From NCBI GenBank assembly GCA_017643215.1, contig JAEPNV010000002.1, forward strand, positions 1 through 64,000: a stretch of 64,000 bases of DNA, written 5' to 3'. The DNA is from Roseibium sp. (lineage in GTDB: Bacteria; Pseudomonadota; Alphaproteobacteria; Rhizobiales; Stappiaceae). Positions within the stretch are counted from its first letter, which is position 1, and every line of letters begins with the position of its first letter. Below the pieces are notes generated by a model, which was not told where the DNA came from, searched no databases, and was given only the letters and a program-made list of their open reading frames with translations. The position numbers were made by a program, and so were the translations under genes. Below are positions 8,386-17,159 of this stretch, piece after piece.

Positions 8386-8431
8386 CTACGTCGCCTGGGC
8401 GCGTGATGGTGGAAACCGCCCAGGCGAGTAG
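8386..8431. promoter_or_regulatory. Long dyad symmetry in the precursor/YcaO divergent region
   Basis: TCGCCTGGGC at 8391-8400 is exactly complementary to GCCCAGGCGA at 8418-8427. Outer CTA/TAG bases extend the symmetry to 8386-8431. It lies between the two divergent starts, so it could be a regulator-binding site or a hairpin in the 5' leader of the precursor message. Confidence 0.5.
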
Positions 8432-8554
8432 TCGAAACTGAAGTATATGATTAGCAACACTTCAAACTTCGTGGTTTGAATGTCTGGGCACGCTTGTCTG
8501 AAATCAATCAAGTATTTATATTCGCACTGTATATAAACCTTCGGTTGTTCTTGT

Positions 8555-9991
8555 ATGGGGAAAAGTTACTTGAATATCTCTTTTCAAAATCTGGAAAGGT
8601 TGTTGCGGAACGATACGGAACGTGCGCTTGCGGAGGCGATGGCCAACGCGGATGTTGGGAGTGTTCTGGGAGATCTGTTGCGGGTCGGGATTTTGGTCCG
8701 CTCCGATGGCGGGCTTGCGCTTGGCAACGATGTCGACCTTCAAACGCTGAGACTGTTTTGGCCGCTATTGTCGGAGTTCGGACCCAGGCTGAGGCCGGTG
8801 CGGATTGCCGGTTGTCCGGTCCATTTCTGTACGGGCCTGGTAAATGCCGTTGCCGGCGCAAAAGCGCATGAACCGGCAGTGTCCGGGCGCATGGCGAGCG
8901 GCGGTCAAGGCGCAAGCGCAGGTCTTGCTGCGATCGCCTGTCTGGGGGAGATGGCTGAAAGAATAAGCCTTTTCATTCGCCCCGACGGCACCGATGAAAG
9001 GTTGCAGTCGCGTTGCGATACACTATTGGATCTTGACGCAGGGGCATTTCTTGGGTTCAGCCCCGCACAAACGCGTGCCCTTTGGGGCCGGATCGCCGGC
9101 GCTGAGCTGCAATCAGACGGCGGACCCCATGAGTGGAGTGCGTTGTCCGACGACCGGGTCCACGTCACCCATATGCGGACCGGCCAATCAGCCCAGTTGG
9201 CGGCGTTTGCGGTCATGTTGGGCGGCGGCCAGGCGCATCCGCCGTTTCTGGGATCCACCGTTGGCAGCGCCGTCCATGGGACAATCGAGGAAGCAACCCG
9301 CCGGGCCCTGCTTGAACTTGCCGAACGCGATGCAATCGCCCGGGCCTGGTACAACCGCCTGTGGATAACATCGGTCCCCGGGCGCCTTGTTGCTCAAAAT
9401 ATGTGCAGTCCCCTTGCCGATTTCCTGGAGCAGCGGGCCCGTGTCACCGCTATTTTTCGAGTTCAAACGGATCTTAAAGTGCATGTTTTCGCCGCGGTTT
9501 CGCATGCACCGGACGGCTATGGCGGAGCGGTGGGATTTGCCGCCGCGCGGTGTGTGCCGGAGGCAATGGACGGCGCGGTAAGGGAGATGCTCCAGGGTGA
9601 ATTCTCGATGCAGTTGACGGCGCAAGCGGCCAAAAAGGCCGGAACAGATCCCTCACACGCGTCCAAAGCGCTGGCTTATGGCCGCTCGGTGCGCATTTCA
9701 GATGATCTAAAGCTCGGTGAATGGCCCGCAGCCGAGACATCGGTCCTGGAGCGGATCTACGGCCCTGACGAACTGATCGAGAGCTGCTTTGACGAGGACA
9801 TCGACCTCTGGCTCTTCGATGCGACCCGATCCGATCTCAAAATGCCGTGCGCGAAGGTGCTGTCACCCGATCTGTGCAGTTGGGAACCAAGGTTTGGCAA
9901 ACGGCGGCTTTATCCTAAATCGGCGTTTGACGACCCTGCGCAGCGCCGATCCCTGGAGGAGGCTTACAGCCGGCGGCCGTTTCCGTTCTAG
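8555..9991 (+). CDS. YcaO-domain protein, candidate RiPP cyclodehydratase
   Basis: A 478-residue protein with the YcaO ATP-binding elements. Near residue 110-132 it has SGGQGASAGLAA...CLGEMAERIS (the S-x-G-x-G...E-x-x-ER motif). Near 232-258 it has GSAVHGTIEEATRR...LLELAERDAIARAW, then GGAVGFAAA and AMDGAVREMLQ. It ends in PFPF, resembling the proline-rich tail of azoline-forming YcaO enzymes. YcaO enzymes activate backbone amides with ATP to form azolines, thioamides or amidines. The first 90 residues are not a recognised E1-like/ocin-ThiF partner, and none is encoded nearby, so leader recognition is unexplained. No clear Shine-Dalgarno precedes the ATG. Confidence 0.85.
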   Translation: MGKSYLNISFQNLERLLRNDTERALAEAMANADVGSVLGDLLRVGILVRSDGGLALGNDVDLQTLRLFWPLLSEFGPRLRPVRIAGCPVHFCTGLVNAVAGAKAHEPAVSGRMASGGQGASAGLAAIACLGEMAERISLFIRPDGTDERLQSRCDTLLDLDAGAFLGFSPAQTRALWGRIAGAELQSDGGPHEWSALSDDRVHVTHMRTGQSAQLAAFAVMLGGGQAHPPFLGSTVGSAVHGTIEEATRRALLELAERDAIARAWYNRLWITSVPGRLVAQNMCSPLADFLEQRARVTAIFRVQTDLKVHVFAAVSHAPDGYGGAVGFAAARCVPEAMDGAVREMLQGEFSMQLTAQAAKKAGTDPSHASKALAYGRSVRISDDLKLGEWPAAETSVLERIYGPDELIESCFDEDIDLWLFDATRSDLKMPCAKVLSPDLCSWEPRFGKRRLYPKSAFDDPAQRRSLEEAYSRRPFPF

Positions 9992-10010
9992 CGGCGTCCA
10001 CCGTCTATAT

Positions 10011-10538
10011 TCACTGCGGCGCGGGCCGACCATCGGATACCGGGCGGGCAAGGGTCATTGCCCAGAAATGCCGCCATGTGCCGTCGGACCGGTTGGTGCG
10101 GGCAATGCCGACCCGGGTGACATAGGGATTAAGCAGGTTCCGGTTATGACCTTCGGATCCTTGCCAGCCGATCATGGCGGCCTCGAGCGAGGCATATCCC
10201 GCTCCCAGGTTTTCCGCAGCGGCAATGTTCTGGTAGCCCGCTTTTTCAAGGCGTTGCGACAGGCCAAATGCGCTGTGCGCCCAGGTCTTCATACTGTCGC
10301 GTTCCGCGATGTGCCGGGCCATATCGCGTGAAACACCGTTCAGGACGCCATCCACTTGAACCGGCGGCAGGCCGTTTTCGGACCTGTAGGCGTTCAACAT
10401 CGCCGCGAACCGGTTCGTGTCGACTGGAACGTCGGTAATGACGGTTTGTGGCTCAAGGCCCGCGTTTTGCGGCAGAACCCCGCACGCGGCGAGCCCCATG
10501 GACACCGCGAGGAGGGCAGCGGCGGCGCGCCTGTTCAT
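10011..10538 (-). CDS. CAP (SCP/PR1-like) domain lipoprotein
   Basis: The 175-residue protein has a lipoprotein signal peptide, MNRRAAAALLAVSMGLAACG, with a lipobox LAAC. A CAP domain follows: LNAYRSENGLPPVQVDGVLN, MARHIAERDSMKTWAHS, ENLGAGYASLEAAMIGWQGS, GHNRNLLNPYVTRVGIA. Bacterial CAP proteins are exported; the YkwD-like members have unknown enzymatic function. The ATG overlaps the stop of the phosphoesterase gene as ATGA, so the two are translationally coupled. A frame open further upstream is the shadow of that gene. Confidence 0.85.
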   Translation of the reverse strand: MNRRAAAALLAVSMGLAACGVLPQNAGLEPQTVITDVPVDTNRFAAMLNAYRSENGLPPVQVDGVLNGVSRDMARHIAERDSMKTWAHSAFGLSQRLEKAGYQNIAAAENLGAGYASLEAAMIGWQGSEGHNRNLLNPYVTRVGIARTNRSDGTWRHFWAMTLARPVSDGRPAPQ

Positions 10539-11377
10539 TCCGCCCGGTCTCCCGGCCAGATGACACCTTCGTCGGCGAAAAACGGGAACGGCCCGGGAAA
10601 CGGCTCGACATAGGCGGTATGGGTCACCAGGCCGCCGGCGCGGGTCATGTGGTGGAGGAAAAAGGCCGGCGGTTCGAAATTGAACATGCTGTGGGTGTTG
10701 TCGGTCGTGTCGAGAACGACCTGGTGCGCGGTGCTCGGCGCCAGGGTCATGATCGTGTCGGCGAACGCGGTCACCACAGGCCGGTGGACATGGCCGCACA
10801 TCAACCGCGCCACATGCGGGTGTTTCGAAATCACCGCCGCGAGCGCCTCGGAATCCGTCAAGCCGATCGAATCCATGTGCTGGATGCCGGTGACCGCCGG
10901 CGGATGGTGAACGGCGATCAGCGTCGGCCGGTCGCTTTCGGCAAGGCGCTCGTCCAGCCAGGCAAGCTGCGCTGAACCGATCAGGCCATGTGGCTTGGAC
11001 GGCACATGGGAATCGAGCGCGATCAACCGGACCGGGCCAATATCGGCGGCGTAGCGGATTTTCTCCGCGTCACCGCAATCGCGAATGCCGGGATAGTCGG
11101 ACAGGGCAGCCCGCATTCCGCTCGAACTGTCGTGGTTTCCTGGAATCACAAAGACCGGCATCGGCAAGCGGCCAAGCAGTTGCCTGGCAAGCGCGTATTC
11201 GCGCGGGTCGTCCCGGTCGGTCAGGTCACCGGTCACCACAACGGCATCAGGGCGCGGATTGAGTGCCAAAAGGGCCCGTATGGCGCGTTCGGCGAGCATG
11301 TTCGTGTCGCTGACACGATAACAGGTCAGCCCTCTCGGGCGCAGGTGCAGGTCAGTGATCTGGGCAAGAACGGTCAT
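10535..11377 (-). CDS. CpdA-like metallophosphoesterase (class III cyclic nucleotide phosphodiesterase family)
   Basis: A 280-residue calcineurin-like enzyme with the full metal-binding set: ITDLHL (D-x-H), GDLTD, GNHD, AVHHPP and GHVHRP. Overall similarity is to CpdA and Icc, which hydrolyse cAMP, though related members act on phosphodiesters or nucleotide diphosphates. The start MTVLAQITDLHLRPRG is preferred over an upstream ATG at 11476, because the family begins just before the first D-x-H. It is cytoplasmic and coupled by ATGA to the CAP lipoprotein gene. Confidence 0.85.
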   Translation of the reverse strand: MTVLAQITDLHLRPRGLTCYRVSDTNMLAERAIRALLALNPRPDAVVVTGDLTDRDDPREYALARQLLGRLPMPVFVIPGNHDSSSGMRAALSDYPGIRDCGDAEKIRYAADIGPVRLIALDSHVPSKPHGLIGSAQLAWLDERLAESDRPTLIAVHHPPAVTGIQHMDSIGLTDSEALAAVISKHPHVARLMCGHVHRPVVTAFADTIMTLAPSTAHQVVLDTTDNTHSMFNFEPPAFFLHHMTRAGGLVTHTAYVEPFPGPFPFFADEGVIWPGDRAE

Positions 11378-11557
11378 TTTCGGTCCGAAGCTGGTGAAAC
11401 GGCGGCGCGACACCTGGCGACGATACCCAAGCCCAAGAACAGGACAAGTGGCTGTTTCCCTTTTTCGCCAGCTCATGTAGGACAGGCCGGAAAACCCGGG
11501 GTGCCGCGTGTGCGATGGTCGGGCGCGATTCAGGTGTTGAACCCGGACTGAGTTTTT

Positions 11558-13309
11558 ATGACAGAGACGGCCGAAACCTCAGGCAATGCCGGCAACGGGC
11601 CGGCGCCGGACGGTGCCACCAACGGCAATCCGTCGGAGCGGCGTCCGTTTTGGCTGCGGTTGTTCGGGCATGACGCGTCGGCGCCGGTGTTCTTGCTGCT
11701 TTTGTCGCTGGTGATTTTCTTTCCCGGGCAATGGACCGTGCCGCCGCTTGACCGGGACGAGCCCCGGTTTGCCCAGGCGACCAAGCAGATGCTGGAAACC
11801 GGCGACTACGTCGATATCCGGTTTCAGGATCAGGCGCGCCACAAGAAGCCGGTTGGGATCTATTGGCTTCAGGTGGCGGCCGCCAAGGTCGTGGGAAGCG
11901 GCGCGGAGAGCCCGCTTTGGGTCTACCGGCTGCCGTCGGCGATCGGGGCGACACTGGCCGTTCTGGCGAGTTTTTGGATGGCCCGCGCCTTCATGGGTCC
12001 GGCCGGCGCGTTGATGGTTGGGATATTCGTCGCCTCGGCGATCATCTTGAATGTGGAGGCACGGCTCGCGAAAACCGACGCCATGCTGTTCTTCACCATC
12101 GTGCTCGCCCAGGGCGCGCTGGCGCGGATCTGGCTTGCGGAGGATGGCCGGCGCCGATGGGGCCTCGGATTTGTCTTCTGGACCGCCCTTGCGGCGGGTA
12201 TTTTAATCAAGGGGCCGGTGGCGCCCATGGTGGTCGGCACGACCGTGGTCGCCCTCATGGTGTTGCGCCGGCGGCTTGCCTGGTTCAATGGCGCCTCTCC
12301 GGTGCTTGGACTTTTATGGATGCTGGCCCTGGTTTCGCCGTGGTTCGTCGCGATCGGGCTTGCAACGGATGGCGCCTTCTTCAATGAGGCGATCGGCAGG
12401 GACCTTCTGGGCAAGGTCGCGGAAGGGCAGGAAAGCCATGGCGCGCCGCCCTTGACGCATCTGGCGGCCATGTTGGGGGTGTTCTGGCCGCTGCCGGCCT
12501 TTTTCCTGATCTGCCTGCCGACGATCTGGCAGCAACGCAAAAGTCCGCTGGTCACGTTTGCCGCCGCTTGGTTTTTCCCGTCGTGGATCGTTTTTGAACT
12601 CGTCGCGACCAAACTGCCCCACTACACGATGCCGCTGTTGCCGGCATTGGTTCTGCCGCTCGCCGCAGCGCTGATGGACGGTGCAGGGACCGCCGCCGCC
12701 AAATGGCTGCGCTGGACCGCGGCCATTCTTCTCGCCGTGCCGGTGGTCGCAATAGCGGTGGCCGCCTTTGCCGGGCCTTTCGTTTTTGGCATTTGGCCAT
12801 CTCCGCCCGGTGTCGTCCTTGCCGCGCTCGCCGCCGCACTGGCGGTGATGGCCGGGCGCCAGCTCTTGCGCGCGCAGCCACTTAAGGCCTTGCCCCGGGC
12901 GGTGGGCGCGTCTGTCTTGATGATGATCGCCATCTGGGGATTTGCCGGTCCGGCGCTGTCGCCGATCTGGGTCAGCCCAAGGCTTGCCGCGGCGATTGAC
13001 GCTGTTCCGAATTGCCCCAATCCGGCCGTCGTTACGTCAGGGTTTCATGAGCCGAGTTTTATTTTCCTTCAAGGCACGGACACCCGGATCGCGAATGCGC
13101 CGGACGCAGCCGCGTTTCTTGCCGATGGTGATCCTTCGACCTGCCGCATTGCCGCCATAGAAAGCAGGGAAAAGGCGGCGTTTTTGGACGCGGCGCAGGC
13201 CATTTCGCTTGTGCCGGTGATCAGTGGCACGGTAGAGGGCCTCAACATCAACGGCGGCGACGATGTCGACATCGGGCTTTACCGGGCGCCGGGTCCGGCC
13301 GCGCAATAA
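11558..13309 (+). CDS. ArnT-like lipid-linked sugar transferase (GT39/PMT superfamily)
   Basis: A 583-residue integral membrane protein. Near residue 65 it has DRDEPRFAQATKQMLETGDY...HKKPVGIYWLQ, the first periplasmic loop of ArnT-type transferases, where the acidic residues are catalytic. About a dozen hydrophobic helices follow. ArnT-like enzymes move a sugar from an undecaprenyl- or dodecaprenyl-phosphate donor to lipid A or core on the periplasmic face. Downstream PAP2, GT2 and LAB_N genes within a few bases fit an operon for such a modification, comparable to rhizobial RgtA-C systems. The sugar is not deducible. Confidence 0.85.
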   Translation: MTETAETSGNAGNGPAPDGATNGNPSERRPFWLRLFGHDASAPVFLLLLSLVIFFPGQWTVPPLDRDEPRFAQATKQMLETGDYVDIRFQDQARHKKPVGIYWLQVAAAKVVGSGAESPLWVYRLPSAIGATLAVLASFWMARAFMGPAGALMVGIFVASAIILNVEARLAKTDAMLFFTIVLAQGALARIWLAEDGRRRWGLGFVFWTALAAGILIKGPVAPMVVGTTVVALMVLRRRLAWFNGASPVLGLLWMLALVSPWFVAIGLATDGAFFNEAIGRDLLGKVAEGQESHGAPPLTHLAAMLGVFWPLPAFFLICLPTIWQQRKSPLVTFAAAWFFPSWIVFELVATKLPHYTMPLLPALVLPLAAALMDGAGTAAAKWLRWTAAILLAVPVVAIAVAAFAGPFVFGIWPSPPGVVLAALAAALAVMAGRQLLRAQPLKALPRAVGASVLMMIAIWGFAGPALSPIWVSPRLAAAIDAVPNCPNPAVVTSGFHEPSFIFLQGTDTRIANAPDAAAFLADGDPSTCRIAAIESREKAAFLDAAQAISLVPVISGTVEGLNINGGDDVDIGLYRAPGPAAQ

Positions 13310-13319
13310 TGTGAGTGGT

Positions 13320-14252
13320 ATGAAGAACACATCCTGGGCAGCACGAATCCGGACGGTTGCGGCGCGTATGCGCGGTAATTTCAGGCGTGTCCGTCAGATC
13401 GTGAAGAGCCGCAAAGACCGTGTCAGCCAGACCGCCTTCGCATTGCGGCCCGGCCAGCGGCCGCAGGACATTCTCGCTGTGCTCTTGCTGACCGTCGGCA
13501 TCACCATTCTTGTTTTCGACATCCCAACCTATCCCTGGATCCGCTCCCTGCCGCACGAGTATTGGGCGACGTTCAACACCTTCACCGATTTGGGAAAGGC
13601 GCACTGGATCTTATGGTCCACCGGGCTTTTGTGTCTCTATCTGTTGGCTCTGGATGCCGGCCGGCTGCTGTTCCGCTTGCGCATGACCGTCGCGGCTCTC
13701 TTCACTTACGCGGGTTTCATCTTCTACACCGTCGCCGCGACCGGCGTTCTTGCCCTTGTCTTCAAGTGGTTTTTAGGCCGCGCGCGGCCGAAGCTTTATC
13801 AGGAGGTCGGTCCGGTCCGCTTCGACATCCTGGCCCTTGAGCACTCCTACACGAGTTTTCCGTCGGGCCACTCCACCACGGCGGCCGCGCTGGCGACGGC
13901 GTTGGCGCTGATCTTCCCGAGCTACCGGTGGCTTCTGGTCGTCGCCGCTTTTTGGGTGGCCTTCAGCCGGGTGATGGTCGGCGCGCATTATCCAAGCGAT
14001 GTCATCGCCGGAACGCTGCTTGGCGTGACGTTCACCTATTATACCGCGAGGGCCCTGGCGCGGCGGCGTATCGGATTCTATCTCACCGAATCCGGACATG
14101 TGCTGCCGTTGATGAACAAGCGGTCGGCCGGCGCCTGTGTGCGGGCGGTCTGGCGTGTTTGGACCGGACGGCGCCGCGCGCGCCGGTTGCCCGATCCTGT
14201 CCCGACGGTTGACGCTACAAAGGCCGATGATGCGCGGCTGGGATCGTCATGA
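13320..14252 (+). CDS. PAP2-family membrane phosphatase
   Basis: The 310-residue protein has the three PAP2 motifs: KWFLGRARP (K-x6-RP), SFPSGHS and SRVMVGAHYPSD (S-R-x5-H-x3-D), within about five hydrophobic helices. Such enzymes dephosphorylate isoprenyl pyrophosphates or lipid A phosphates; LpxE/LpxF and BacA-unrelated UppP analogues belong here. It starts 10 bases after the GT39 gene and overlaps the GT2 gene by ATGA, so a shared lipid-carrier or lipid A role is likely. The basic C-terminal tail is unusual. Confidence 0.85.
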   Translation: MKNTSWAARIRTVAARMRGNFRRVRQIVKSRKDRVSQTAFALRPGQRPQDILAVLLLTVGITILVFDIPTYPWIRSLPHEYWATFNTFTDLGKAHWILWSTGLLCLYLLALDAGRLLFRLRMTVAALFTYAGFIFYTVAATGVLALVFKWFLGRARPKLYQEVGPVRFDILALEHSYTSFPSGHSTTAAALATALALIFPSYRWLLVVAAFWVAFSRVMVGAHYPSDVIAGTLLGVTFTYYTARALARRRIGFYLTESGHVLPLMNKRSAGACVRAVWRVWTGRRRARRLPDPVPTVDATKADDARLGSS

Positions 14253-15052
14253 CATCGAGCTTTGCCGAAACGCTGACCGCAGAGCCGGCGGACCTTCCGG
14301 TATCGGTCATCGTACCGGCAAAAAATGAAGCCGAGAACCTTCCGATTCTTCTGGACGAGATCGCGGCGGCCCTTGCGGACCGGCGGTTCGAGGTGATCGT
14401 CGTCGACGATGGCTCGACGGACGGGACCGATGTGGTTCTGTCGTCTTATGCCGCCGACCATCCTTGGCTGCGCCCGTTCCGGCACGAGGTGTCGTGCGGG
14501 CAAAGCTGCGCGGTCCGCACCGGTTTGATGAACGCCCGCGGCCGCATCGTGGCGACCATCGACGGGGACGGGGAGAACAATCCGGTCTATATCCCTCAGT
14601 TGATAGAAGCGCTCGACTCGGCTGGACCGGCTGTGGCGCTCGCCGCCGGTCAGCGCACAAACAGAAAAGCGTCGGCGGCCAAGCGCTTCGCCTCGCGTTT
14701 TGCCAATCGGGTGCGCGGCGCCATTCTTAGAGACAACACCCGCGACAGCGGCTGCGGATTAAAGGCTGTCCGCCGCACCGTGTTCTTGCAACTGCCCTAT
14801 TTCGACAGCTGGCACCGCTTCCTGCCGGCGCTCGTGATCCGCGAAGGTTTTGGCGTGGTCCATATTGACGTCGAAGACCGGAACCGGCGCTTCGGCACTT
14901 CCAAGTACGGCATATTCGACCGCGCCCTGATCGGTGTCCTGGATCTTGCGGGGGTCTGGTGGTTGCGCCGGCGCCGCAAACGACGTCCGACCGTCCAGGC
15001 CTTGCCGATCGCCGGCGAAGCCGGGTCCACCCCACGCCCGATGTCCGATTGA
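14249..15052 (+). CDS. Family 2 glycosyltransferase (prenyl-phosphate sugar synthase type)
   Basis: A 267-residue GT-A enzyme with VSVIVPAKNEAENLPILLDEI, VIVVDDGSTDGT, ATIDGDGENNP (the metal-binding acidic motif) and a late R-x-x-x-F-G-T-S-K-Y-G signature. It has no C-terminal membrane helices. The DPM1/ArnC/RgtE-like architecture suggests transfer of a sugar from its nucleotide donor to a polyprenyl phosphate at the inner membrane, supplying the upstream GT39 enzyme. ATGA overlap with the PAP2 gene supports one operon. Confidence 0.85.
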   Translation: MTSSFAETLTAEPADLPVSVIVPAKNEAENLPILLDEIAAALADRRFEVIVVDDGSTDGTDVVLSSYAADHPWLRPFRHEVSCGQSCAVRTGLMNARGRIVATIDGDGENNPVYIPQLIEALDSAGPAVALAAGQRTNRKASAAKRFASRFANRVRGAILRDNTRDSGCGLKAVRRTVFLQLPYFDSWHRFLPALVIREGFGVVHIDVEDRNRRFGTSKYGIFDRALIGVLDLAGVWWLRRRRKRRPTVQALPIAGEAGSTPRPMSD

Positions 15053-15068
15053 AAGAGACACACGCGCC

Positions 15069-15383
15069 ATGAACGCCCTTTACGACTGGCTTTATGCCGT
15101 TTTCGTCGAACAGTTCAGTTTCTGGGTGATTCTCGGATTTTGCGCCCAGGCCATGTTCATGATGCGCTTCGTGATTCAGTGGATCGCGTCCGAACGGGTT
15201 GGCCGCTCGATCGTGCCGGTGGCCTTCTGGTTCTTTTCCATCGCCGGCGGTTCGCTGCTGTTGATCTATGCCATCCAGCGTCAGGATCCGGTCTTCATCG
15301 CCGGTCAGGGGCTGGGCCTCTTGATCTACTTCCGCAATTTGTGGCTGATCTTCAAGGAAAAGCGTAAAGACCCGCCAATCTGA
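15069..15383 (+). CDS. LAB_N (lipid-A-disaccharide synthase N-terminal-like) membrane protein
   Basis: A 104-residue protein with three to four hydrophobic helices and the LAB_N hallmarks: FCAQAMFMMRFVIQWIASER, then VAFWFFSIAGGSLLLIYAIQRQDPVFI, then NLWLIFKEKRK. LAB_N proteins resemble small SMR-type flippases and often accompany prenyl-phosphate glycosyltransferases. A role in moving the lipid-linked sugar across the inner membrane is a reasonable inference. It is last in the glycolipid operon; the ATG at 15069 follows the GT2 stop by 16 bases. Confidence 0.85.
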   Translation: MNALYDWLYAVFVEQFSFWVILGFCAQAMFMMRFVIQWIASERVGRSIVPVAFWFFSIAGGSLLLIYAIQRQDPVFIAGQGLGLLIYFRNLWLIFKEKRKDPPI

Positions 15384-15409
15384 CGGGCCCCGGCTGTCCG
15401 CTCAAGCCG

Positions 15410-16588
15410 TCAGGCAAATGCTTTGTCAAAGGCTTGACCGAGATCCTTGATCAGGTCCTCAGGATCCTCAAGCCCGATATGCAGGCGCGCCGACCGCACA
15501 TCCGGGTCCGGCTCGGTGACGGTTCGCACACCTTTCAGACGGACCGGGATGGCGAGGCTCTCAAAACCGCCCCAGGAGTAACCCAGGCCGAACAGGCTGA
15601 GGGCATTGAAAAAGGCCGAGGCCTGCTCCGGCGCCGTCCCGGGTGCAAAGTCGAAGCCGAAAAGCCCGCTTGAGCCGGAAAAATCACGTTTCCAAAGGTC
15701 ATGGCCGGGATCGGTTTCAAGGGCCGGATAGCGGATCGCGCCGACATGTGCTTGGTCCTTCAGCCAATCGATCACGTCGAGCGTGTTGCTCATATGGCGT
15801 TCAAGACGCACCGAAAGGGTTCTAAGACCGCGCAGAGCCAGATAGACGTCGTCCGGGGCCACATGCGCGCCCATCGCCCCATACAGGTGATCAAGGGCGG
15901 GCCAGGCCCTTTCGCTGGCTGAAATCGTGCCGAGCATGACGTCGGAATGGCCAACGATGTATTTGGTGCCGGCCTGGATGGAGAGGTCCACGCCAAGGGC
16001 AATCGGCTGGCAGTAAAGCGGACTGGCCCAGGTGTTGTCCATCAAGACGGTCGCATCAATGGCGTGGGCCGCCTTTGCGATTGCCGGAATATCCTGCATT
16101 TCAAAGGTCAAGGACCCGGGCGCCTCGGTGAACACGGCCCGTGTGTTCGGCTTGAACAATCCGGAGATCTCCGCGTTCAAGGTCGGCGCGTAATACTCCG
16201 CCTCGATGTTGAACTTCGGCAAGACGGTTTGGGCAAAATGCCGGGTCGGGCCGTAGGCCGTATCCGGGATCAGGATATGGTCGCCGGCGTTGAGACAGGA
16301 GAGGCAAGCGAGGGCGACCGCATTCAGGCCCGAATTGGCGAGCCGGGTGCCCGCCGCGCCCTCCAGCTCCGTCAATGCGGTCTCCAAAGCCTCCGTCGTC
16401 GGCGTTCCGCGCCGCCCATAGACGTACTTTTGGCCGCCGCTCGCCATCGTCTCCACGTCCGGAAACAAAACGGTCGAGGCGTGAACGACCGGCGGATTGA
16501 CGAATCCGTGAAAGCCCGCCGGGTCACGCCCCAGATGCGCCAATTGCGTGTCTTTGCCGCGTGCATTGTCATTTTGATTGCGTGTCAT
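15410..16588 (-). CDS. metC: Cystathionine beta-lyase
   Basis: A 392-residue Cys/Met-metabolism PLP enzyme. Seen are YGRRGTPTTEALE near the N-terminus, FTEAPGSLTFEMQDI, a D-N-T-W-A-S-P motif and the Schiff-base lysine in QAGTKYIVGHSDVMLG. Family members cleave cystathionine to homocysteine, pyruvate and ammonia. The start MTRNQNDNARGKD is chosen because upstream residues are not conserved-looking; the frame is open to an ATG at 16654. It converges on the glycolipid operon. Confidence 0.9.
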   Translation of the reverse strand: MTRNQNDNARGKDTQLAHLGRDPAGFHGFVNPPVVHASTVLFPDVETMASGGQKYVYGRRGTPTTEALETALTELEGAAGTRLANSGLNAVALACLSCLNAGDHILIPDTAYGPTRHFAQTVLPKFNIEAEYYAPTLNAEISGLFKPNTRAVFTEAPGSLTFEMQDIPAIAKAAHAIDATVLMDNTWASPLYCQPIALGVDLSIQAGTKYIVGHSDVMLGTISASERAWPALDHLYGAMGAHVAPDDVYLALRGLRTLSVRLERHMSNTLDVIDWLKDQAHVGAIRYPALETDPGHDLWKRDFSGSSGLFGFDFAPGTAPEQASAFFNALSLFGLGYSWGGFESLAIPVRLKGVRTVTEPDPDVRSARLHIGLEDPEDLIKDLGQAFDKAFA

Positions 16589-17159
16589 GCGCTGCCCGGT
16601 GGAGGAAAGAGGGAATTGAGCTTGTTTTTCAAATGAAAACAAACTGTTGGGCACTTTAACGCGCTCGTTGGAAAGGTCAATTGCCGTGGGTTAGCCTGAC
16701 GCCGCGGGACCGGGGCGACCGCTTTCATGATGCACGGTTCGCCGCCTAAGCGTGAATCGCCGGGGCAGGGGGAAGGCCGGCGTTGCGCGGACCGGGTCAG
16801 TTGGTCGCAAGCTCGAAAAAACGACCGACTTTCGAGTGCGCATCTTTTAACCGTAAAGCGGCTAATTTGCCGCGGAAATCGCCATGTTCACCTTCTGTGC
16901 ATTCAGCCGGTAACCAAAACCGGCGCCGAAGGCGGAAATATGATTGTTCCATGTCTACAACCTCTTGACCGCACCCCGCAAATACCATCGTAATGTGCGC
17001 ATTGGGATGGCGGATCAACGCCTGGAGGAATCGGCCGGTTTGACCGGTTGAACGCGATGGGTCCGGTCGGTGCTATTGCAGCATCGGGCCTTGCGTGGAG
17101 GGCCGCCTCCTGCCGTTCCGATAGTAACAAGTATGGGTAACAAAAAAGGCTGCATATCC
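16589..17159. other. Gene-free divergent region between metC and aapJ
   Basis: No credible gene is present. It must hold the promoters for metC (leftward) and the aap operon (rightward). An imperfect inverted repeat, AGTTGGTCG...CGACCGACT at about 16798-16832, is the only structure that stands out. Confidence 0.4.
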
